The notes under the pieces were generated by a model. It did no database searches. It saw only the letters and a list, made by a program, of their open reading frames with translations, and was not told the origin of the DNA. Shown here piece by piece: positions 53,742-64,000 of a stretch of 64,000 nucleotides of DNA. How positions within the stretch are numbered: position 1 is the stretch's first letter; every line of letters starts with the position of its first letter. The stretch spans positions 40,761,670-40,825,669 of the forward strand of contig JARZZO010000001.1 in NCBI GenBank assembly GCA_030544215.1, written 5' to 3'. The DNA comes from Zantedeschia hybrid cultivar. Its lineage: Eukaryota; Streptophyta; Magnoliopsida; Alismatales; Araceae. The translations under genes and the position numbers were made by a program.

Positions 53742-55951
53742 TGTAAGGATTGAGGTTTCGGATCCGGTTATCGGGTCAGTTTCGGGGTCGGATCCCTCGG
53801 TTTGGGCCCTTGCGGGGCTAGGGTTTGTATTCTTTTTCGCGTCGAGCTCGCGAGATGCGGTTCAAACGGCGTCCAGTAATGTGGACGTGTTTTAGGCTGT
53901 GCCACGTGGGCGCCACGTGGGTCGGCCTTGGGCCGCGAGAGTACGGTCCCGGTCTTATCGTCTGAATGGCATCTTGGATGGACGACGCCATTTAGAGTAC
54001 GACCCTGGTTTGTCAGTGTACGACCCGGTCTTGTCGTCTGAATGACGTCGGGCTTTCACGATGCGTTTTACCCAGCTTCTATTTGACCCCGCAAACCCTC
54101 CCTCCTTTCCCTCATTCTCTCCTTTATCTTCTCTCTCCTCTCTTCCCTCCGACTCTCCGGCGAACCTTTCCCCCCTCTCCTTCCTTTCCTCTCCCCATTC
54201 CTCCTCTCCCTCCACTCCATTAACCTACCAACTTCCTCCACTACCACCACCACTTTCTCCACAGCGCACTTCTCTCCGGACGGCGGCCGACGTCCCGGCG
54301 GAGTAGCGGCGCCCACGGCGGTACCGGCGGCGACGTGTGGCGAGGCGGGTTGGCGGCTTGGAACTAGGAGGAGTTCGAGTAACCGGTAGGGTGACGATCC
54401 CCGTTGTATTGTGTTTAAAAACTAAGTTTTTCCCGCTTTAAAACATGTTTAGGGGTTTTTGGGGTGAAAACACTAATTGCATGAAATGAGAAATTTGGAG
54501 TTTTAATGGGTATTTAGGTTGTTCTCCTCCTTCTCCACTTTTCTTAGTGTTTTACACGATTTGGGGGAGGAAATCCCACCCCGTGGATTGGGAGATGGTG
54601 GAGGAAGAACCTGTCTGTTAGGGTTAAATGGCGCCGGGGGACAACGACGCCTTTTAGAAAGGGGGCTTCCACCCACGACGCGATTTAGCCTTAATAACAG
54701 ACTTTGTCTCTGGATTGATGAGCGTCCAGGGATAGCAACGCCTTTTGAACAGTGACTTGTATGCACGACGTGTTTTAAGTGAAATCACCCCGAAGCATGT
54801 CTCTGTTTCTGTCATTATCAGGCGACTAGGGACAGCGACGCCTTCCAAAAGGCGGCTACATATGACGACACGTTTTAAGGCCATTTCCGAGGCCCATTTT
54901 ATATGAACCAGTTTATGAGGCTTGAATGACGTCGGCCATAGGCGACGCGATTTAAGACAGAATCACATTAATTCATGTTATTAACATGTATTTACACTAT
55001 TAGATAGTTTGGTTAAATGCATGCTTGAAACCGTACTCGAGGACGATGATTTTTACGTAATCGGATCGCACTGTGTTGTGTTTCGTGCGACCGTGGACCT
55101 AGAGTGACAGTTGTAGCGCTTAGGCACCCTGTGTCGGTGTGGGAGGGACACAGCGCCGGTGTAGGAGTGGTGGGGTGACGCCTAGAGAGAGGGTCACCTG
55201 GTGTACCCCGGAGTTAGCTAGTACCGGTGTAGGAGTGGTACCTTTGGAGTGTCACTCGTGCTGGGGGAAGCAGAAACCACCTAGAGCCAGTAGGGCCGGA
55301 GTAGCTAGCGTGCTATCCAAGGGGTTACTGTTTGGTCTCAGCGGGTCGTTGTTTCCCGCGTTCGGCCTTGTGGTTGGCGTGTTTTGCCGAGACGCTGGTT
55401 GTGGGTTCCGTGGTAAAATGATTTCAGAATTGTGCATGTTATATTTCGATTGCATGTGTTTTATATCGAAATTTAGGAATTATGTTTACTGCCTTACGTG
55501 CTTAAATTATTTATACTTGTGTTGCTGCACTTGTGGGTGCGTGAGTGGGCGGTGGGGATCGAAGGATCTCTACTGAGTCTTTTCGATGAGACTCACCCCT
55601 GCGGATTTCAGGTGAGGGTTCCAGGCAGGCGTAGCGAGGAGAGTGCTGTCTTGGGTTGCGCGCCAGCAGCCGCTGTTCTAGGGTATGCCCCGATGTAGTT
55701 GTTATTTTATTTTCTAGCTTGTATGCTTAATTATTTCCTTTCAGTTGGAGTATGTAATTATTTGTTGAGTTGAGTCGCATTGTAATAATTTTTAATTCTT
55801 GCACTTCCTTTTAATTCAATGCGATGTGAATGTTTAGCTTAGTTTATTATTTATTTTTCAGACTTATCAAGATCCTGGTTTGGCTCCAAATTAATGATTC
55901 GGTACCCATTTAGTAATCGGATCCCCGATTATAGGGTGGCGGGTCGTTACA
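53742..55951 (-). mobile_element. Solo LTR F2 inside the copia G LTR
   Basis: 2210 bp, plus strand TGTAAGGATTGAGG to GGGTCGTTACA, TSD GGTCT on both sides. Inverse of F1. CGTC/GACG palindromes at 53861, 53961, 54036, 54622, 54654, 54714, 54745, 54817, 54846 and 54921 occupy positions equivalent to those of F1. Pyrimidine-rich 54085-54260 mirrors the purine tract of F1. Confidence 0.87.
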
Positions 55952-57093
55952 GGTCTCATAACTACTAGTGTGGAGATACTGAGACAAACATGTTAGTGCT
56001 CATTTGTTGAATGAGTTCACTGAATTGATCTGCTCCAGAATTCCTAGATAGTTTCAAATGTCAACCAAGAAATTTTGTGTCGCAGTAGTATGGTAGATAC
56101 TTTGACCTGAGATGCCAAGGACACCTCATGCGAGAACCACTGCTACATGGCTCTTGATTAAGGATTCAAAGTATCTGGGTCCAAATATTTAAGTGACCAT
56201 TAGCAATGGAAGTTGTACGAATGTGATTGAGTGGTCAAGATGGAATCGCCCACAATAGTCTATGCTCGTTTAAGTTCCTATCCAGGATTAATGGGATTAT
56301 CGGAAAAGGAGTTTTCTAATATATCATTGAGCAATTGATCCACTTAAGTGATTGAGGAGCTTGACAGTTAATCATGCTCCATCATCACTATTAAGTTCTA
56401 TGGATGAAGGATTTTTTCCGTATGATAATCTATAGACATGTAGGTTCTGATAGCGGGATGATGATCCATGACTCTCCGGGGATTATGAGGTGGTGCTTGG
56501 TGTCGTTTGTAATCGAAAGGCTTAATTCATTTGATTATGAGATGACAAATGAATAAATTTAATCTTAAAAGATGTTTTAAAGATAATGGGCCTGGAACCA
56601 GGTTGATAGTCGGGTGTAGAGGGTCACACACATAAGGATTTATGTGAAACCGGGTATAGAGAGGTTTATATATATTTTTGGTCTTTTGTAAAAAGTCAGG
56701 AGAATATATATAATAGAGGAACATAAAAAAAAACCCTAACCAGCACGTGGGTTTCTCTCTCTCTCTCTCTTCGCCATCCCTTTCCTCTCACCAGTGGTGG
56801 AAGGCGACGCCGACGATGTAAAGGAGATCCCATCTGCATGTAGATCCGTGTGGATACTACGTCTAGAGGCCATGCGCATGTGTGGCTACCCCGTCCTGCA
56901 GATCATTTACAATTCAAAGAGATTCTCGATCTCTGCTCGTTCGTCTCCAATTCAAGGAAGACTTTACTCGACCTTGCAAAGGTGAAAAATTCGTTATCTA
57001 TGCTATTTTGTGTTCCAACAGCAAGAACATCACGTCCCAATCTCGTTGCTCATTAATTTATTTCTTCCGCTACATCTCGCGAGCTTCTTACAG

Positions 57094-57106
57094 TGGTATT
57101 AGAGCC
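57094..57106 (+). promoter_or_regulatory. Primer-binding site of copia G
   Basis: TGGTATTAGAGCC, one change from TGGTATCAGAGCC, the initiator-Met tRNA site usual in plant copia elements, 1 nt after the LTR end. Confidence 0.85.
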
Positions 57107-59848
<2,742 letters not shown>

Positions 59849-59893
59849 ATGCTTATCAAAATTTATATTTCATCTCCACATATTGCAATCATG

Positions 59894-60979
59894 TCATCGA
59901 TCGACCCATTTTGTAGCATACTAGATGCTAACAAACTCACAGGTCCGAACTTTATTGACTGGCTGAGGAACGTAAAGATAGTCCTCACCATTGAGAAAAT
60001 AGCCTATGTCCTCGAAGAGGAAGTGTCTGAGCTTGTCGAAAACCCTTCAAGAGTTGAGAGGGAGGAAAATAAGAAATAGAGAGAAGATGTTGTTATTGCT
60101 CAATGCATCATGTTGGCTTCAATGACCAATGAATTGCAAAGGCAACACGAAAAGATGAGTGCCTACTTCATGTTGGTTCACTCGCAAGAGTTGTTAGTGA
60201 CCAGAGTAAGACTGAGAGGTATGAGATATATCGTAGTCCTTTTCGTGCAAGGATGGCATAAGGATCACATGTTCTGGCCCATGCGCTAAAAATGATTGAC
60301 TGGATGGAGAGACTTGAAGGACTTGGTTTCCCGATAGTACGTGATCTCCAGATTGATTTGATCCTACAGTCCCCTTCTAAATTCCTATTCCAACTTTGTG
60401 ATGAACTTCAACATGAACATGATTAATGCCACCATCGCAGAACTCCTGAACATGTTGCAGATAGCTGAGATCATTGTAAAGAGGGATAAGAATCAAGTCT
60501 TGCTTGTTAGTAAGATTGACAAGAAAAGAAAGCCTCAGAAGCCCTTTCAGAAGGGAAAAGGCAAGAAGGCAAAGATAAACAAGCCTGTTAAGAAACCTCA
60601 ACCAGATCAGAAAAACAAAAGAAAGTGCTTCCACTATGAGGAGGAAAGGCACTGAAAAAGGAATTGCAAGAACTATCTTGAAGAGAAGTCTAAGATGAAG
60701 CAAGCTCAACCTCTCCTTGGGTGTTCTACATCTTGGGTGTTAGACACCGATTGTGCCTCACATATCTATAATGACTTATAGGTGCTGCAGGGCAATAGGA
60801 GGCTTGCCAAAGGAGAGGTTGAGCTTCGCATGGGGGATGGAGCAAGCGTTGTTGCACTCGTCGTGGGATTCATCAACCTCAGTTTACCTTCTAGAGTTAC
60901 TTTGTTTCTAGACATCCGCTATTATATTCCCAGTATCGTTAAGAACATTATTTCTATTTCTTGTTTAGACAAGATATGA
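59894..60979 (+). pseudogene. Copia G gag and protease
   Basis: MSSIDPFCSILDANKLTGPN then FIDWLRNVKIVLTIEKI is typical of plant copia Gag. Stops appear at 60077 and repeatedly afterwards. The zinc knuckle reads CFHYEEERH-stop-KRNC, with second Cys changed and a Trp codon turned into a stop. Protease reads WVLDTDCASHI, with DTG changed to DTD. Confidence 0.82.
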
Positions 60980-61119
60980 TATAAAACTTTCGTTAAAAAC
61001 AATAGTTGTTCTTTATTTAGGAATGGCAATAAGATTGCATATGGGAACTTATATAATGCTTGTATATTTTAGATTGCACTCCTTTCATGATTTTTGTTAA
61101 TAAGCCCATCAAAAGGTTT

Positions 61120-62060
61120 AGAGATAGGATGAATGCTACATATCTTTGGCACTGTAGGCTAGGTCACAACAGTGAGAACAAACTCACTAGGATGCATGAA
61201 AATGGATATCTTAATCCATTTGATTTATGCAACATGTGAGTTATGCCTCGCTACTAAGATGGCTAAAGCTCCTTTTAATGGAAAGGGAGAGAGAGCCAAT
61301 GAGTTATTAGAACTCATACATTCAGATGTATGTGGACCCATATCCACACAGGCCAAGGGTGATTTTTCGTACTTCATTACATTTGCTAATGAATTTTCTC
61401 GATTTGGGTATATGTACTTGATGAAGTACAAATCCGAGGCATTTGAGAAATTCAAGGAATTTAGAAATGAAGTAGAAAAACCAATCAGAAAAAGTATCAA
61501 AGCACTTCGATCAAATGGAGGTGGTGAATATTTGAGTACGGAGTGCACCCAATATCTCAAAGATAATGGAATTTTATCATAATAGACACCTCCCTACACA
61601 CTTCAATTAAATGGAGTTGCTGAAAGGAGGTATCATACCTTATTAGATATGGTACAGTCCATGATGAACTTGGCTACTCTTCCCGTGTCTCTTTGGGGCT
61701 ACGCCCTAGAGATAGCCGCATGCCTCCTAAACAAGGTTTCGACTAAATCAGTTTTTTTCGCACTATATGAGATATGGAAAGGGAAGAAACCATATCGTAA
61801 ACATGTCAGAGTATGGGGATGCCATGCACATGTTAAGAGGCATGATCCGGAAAAATTAGAGTCCAGGACTGAGAAGTGTAGATTTCTTGGATATCCATAA
61901 GAGACTTTTGGATATTATTTCTATCGACCTAGCGAACAAAGTGTGTTTGTCGCTAAGTACGCCCAATTCCTTGATAGCGAGTACATCTTTGATAGGAATA
62001 GTAGAGTAAGGTATTCCTAGAAGAAGTTCTAGAATCATAGGTCAGCACTCAGATACCTCA
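61120..62060 (+). pseudogene. Copia G integrase
   Basis: The pre-integrase segment has LWHCRLGHNSENKLTRMHE (61147) and CELCLATKMAKAP for the HHCC zinc domain. The core has HSDVCGPIS (D), ALRSNGGGEYLS (expected second D is N) and NGVAERRYHTLLDM (E). Stops at about 61580 and 61898 break the frame. Confidence 0.85.
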
Positions 62061-62127
62061 AGAATTTGTTCAGGAATCATACACTCCGATTCAGCAGAGA
62101 TCAGATCTAGTTGTATGCAGGTTAGAT

Positions 62128-63735
62128 ATGATACCTAGACAACTTGATAGATATGTAGGATATATTTCTCAGGATGGACAAAAGGTACAAAACAGTGAGG
62201 GTGAGGACCCTCAAACTTATGAGAAGACAATAAACAGTATTAACTTTGAGAAATGGCAGGAAGCCATCAATTCTAAAATGGAATCAATGTATTCTAACCA
62301 ACTTTGGAACTTGGTAGATCCACCAAAGGGTATGTACCCATTGGATGGAAATAGGTCTATAGAAGAAATATTGGCTCTGATGAGAAGGTGGAGACCTTCA
62401 AGGCAAGGCTAGTTGCAAAAGGCTACACTCAGAAGCAAGGCATTGATTATGAGGAGACCTTTTCACCAGTGGCTATGATCAAATCCATCATAATCCTGCT
62501 AGCCATGGCAGCATACTATGACTATGAAATTTGACAAATGGATGTGAAGAAAACTTTCCTTAATAGAAGACTCGAGAAAGAGATATATATGATACAACCT
62601 CAAAGTTTCACATCCACAGAATTTTCAAAAAGGGTGTGCAGACTGCATAAGTCTATTCATAGATTGAAGCAGGCATCTCACAACTAGAATATGATATTAG
62701 ATGAAGCAATTAAATATTACGACTTCATTAAGAATGAAGACGAACCGTGTGTGTACAAGAAAGTCAGTGGGAGTGCAGTAACTTTTCTTGTTCTTTATGT
62801 TAATGACATTCTACTAATTGGGAATGATGTAGGAATTTGTCATATGTGAAGGTTTGGTTGTCAACTAACTTCTCTATGAAAGATTTGAGAGAAGCATCCT
62901 ATATCCTAGGGATAAGGATCTATAGGGATAGATCTAATAGGATGTTTGGCTTATCTCAGTCTATATACATAGCCACAATTGTTAAAAGGTTTAACATGCA
63001 AGATCCCAAAAGAAGTCTTATACCAATGAGATGTGAAATCTATCTAAGAATATGTCACCAACGACACCTGAGAAGAGAGAGTACATGAGTGAGGTACCTT
63101 ATGCTTTAGTTATTGGGTCTATCATGTACACAGTGCTATATACTAGATCTAACGTTGCGAATGCTTTGAGCATAGCGAGCAGATATCAAGTTGATCTAGG
63201 TCCACAATATTGGACAGTCGTAAAATGTATCTTTAAGTACTTAAGAATGACTAAGGATATATTTTTAGTCTATAGAGTTTCTGATTTGAAAGTTGTAGGA
63301 TACATAGATTCTAACTTTCAATTAGATCATGATGATAGCAAGTCCACATCAGGATATATCTTTTACCCTGAATGGTAGAGCAGTGAGTTGGAAGAGTTCC
63401 AAGCAGAGTATCAGTTGATTCTACTATCGAGGTATAATACATTGCAGCCTCAGAAGCAGTTAAGGAAGCGATCTAGATGAAGAAATTTATCACTGAACTT
63501 GGGATTGTACCCAGTATCTCTGATCCTATGCCCCTATTTTGTGACAACAATGGGGCAATAACGTAAGCTAAGGAACCTAGGTCTCATTAAAGGTCAAAGC
63601 ATATTCTATAGAAGTTCCACTTGATCAGAGAGATGATTGCTCAAGGAGATATTTTCATGGAAAGAGTTCCATCTGAAGATAATATTGCAGATCTACTGAC
63701 AAAGCCTTTAGTTCGTGAAGTTTTTGAATGTCACC
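62128..63735 (+). pseudogene. Copia G reverse transcriptase and RNase H
   Basis: RT begins near EKWQEAINSKMESMYSNQLW; later frames give MDVKKTFLNRRLEKEIYMIQ and LYVNDILLIGNDV, where the catalytic YVDD reads YVND. RNase H-like segments include VVGYIDSNFQLDHDDSKSTS, and the C-terminus has PSEDNIADLLTKPL (about 63670). There are frameshifts near 62390 and 62835 and stops. Inactive. Confidence 0.85.
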
Positions 63736-63790
63736 TACATGGGATGGGGATCAAACATGTGGGCGATTGGTTGTAGTCCAAGTGGGAGCA

Positions 63791-64000
63791 TGAAAGAGTT
63801 AGGGTATCCTAAGCCAATCACAGACTTAATTCCTATATATATGTATAATTGTGCATCTAATTACGTGATATATATATCTGAGGATTTATGCAATGAGAGT
63901 TAAATAACAAGAAGTTGTGATAATGAGATTAACCCTCTATAAACACAAGTCCTAAACTGTTATCAGTCATAGAATGATCGAATCGGACATCGAGCATTTG
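63791..64000 (+). repeat. Copia G 3' LTR (start only)
   Basis: TGAAAGAGTTAGGGTATCC follows a polypurine-like AAGTGGGAGCA (63780-63790). It matches the first part of the 5' LTR, including ATGATCGAATCGGACATCGA near the window end. Confidence 0.85.

Larger units (their letters stand above)
53360..57092 (+). repeat. Copia G 5' LTR (interrupted by F2)
   Basis: TGAAGAAGTTAGGATGTCC to GAGCTTCTTACA. The first part (53360-53741) matches 63791-64000. It carries an AT dinucleotide run at 53437-53500. It resumes at 55957 and holds a TATATATA promoter region near 56665-56712. Confidence 0.85.

Overview
This is a plant (angiosperm) intergenic window made almost entirely of nested LTR retrotransposons; I found no ordinary host gene. 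The evidence is plant Ty3/gypsy elements of the Tat/Ogre type (gag, retropepsin, G-patch, RT, two RNase H domains, integrase, antisense plant-mobile-domain ORFs), a Ty1/copia element with an initiator-Met-type primer site, a MITE-like element and a tRNA-like SINE head. I cannot name the species.

Insertions could be ordered because most are flanked by 5-bp target-site duplications (TSDs). The left end (1-7019) holds a purine-rich tract, a tRNA-like repeat, a decayed gypsy remnant carrying a solo LTR (1703-2939), a truncated minus-strand element C1 (4025-5716) and a MITE-like element (6482-6742). A second copy of the same family, C2, starts at 7020 and underlies the rest. It is broken by: element A (7255-35131, TSD ATCCT), itself containing solo LTR E1 (12226-13798) and complete element B (15447-24934, TSD CTTAT); solo LTR F1 (36274-38430, TSD CCCTT); solo LTR D (41863-50937, TSD TGACC), which holds solo LTR B' (42477-48070, TSD GACAT), which holds a palindromic element with inverted LTRs (42498-46654, TSD GTCCC); solo LTR E2 (51312-52862, TSD GCGAT); and copia element G (53360 to the window end), whose 5' LTR holds solo LTR F2 (53742-55951, TSD GGTCT).

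Element A is about 16.8 kb without its guests and once encoded a full replication machinery, now broken by stops that mostly look like C-to-T/G-to-A decay. Element B shares A's terminal sequence, primer site and gag-retropepsin-G-patch layout but has no RT, RNase H or integrase, so it was probably mobilised by an A-like partner. A also carries two antisense, intron-containing plant-mobile-domain ORFs.

The strongest unexplained signal is a set of more than 50 short palindromes (stem core CGTC...GACG with AAA/TTT flanks) in noncoding parts of family A, the palindromic element and the apparently unrelated LTR family F, often spaced 85-100 bp apart. Family B carries analogous short palindromes with different stems (GGACGGCC/GGCCGTCC and GAAGGCC/GGCCTTC). 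The second highlight is the palindromic element: two U3 ends were integrated with a clean TSD and its internal junction lies at the primer site, as expected from aberrant reverse transcription.
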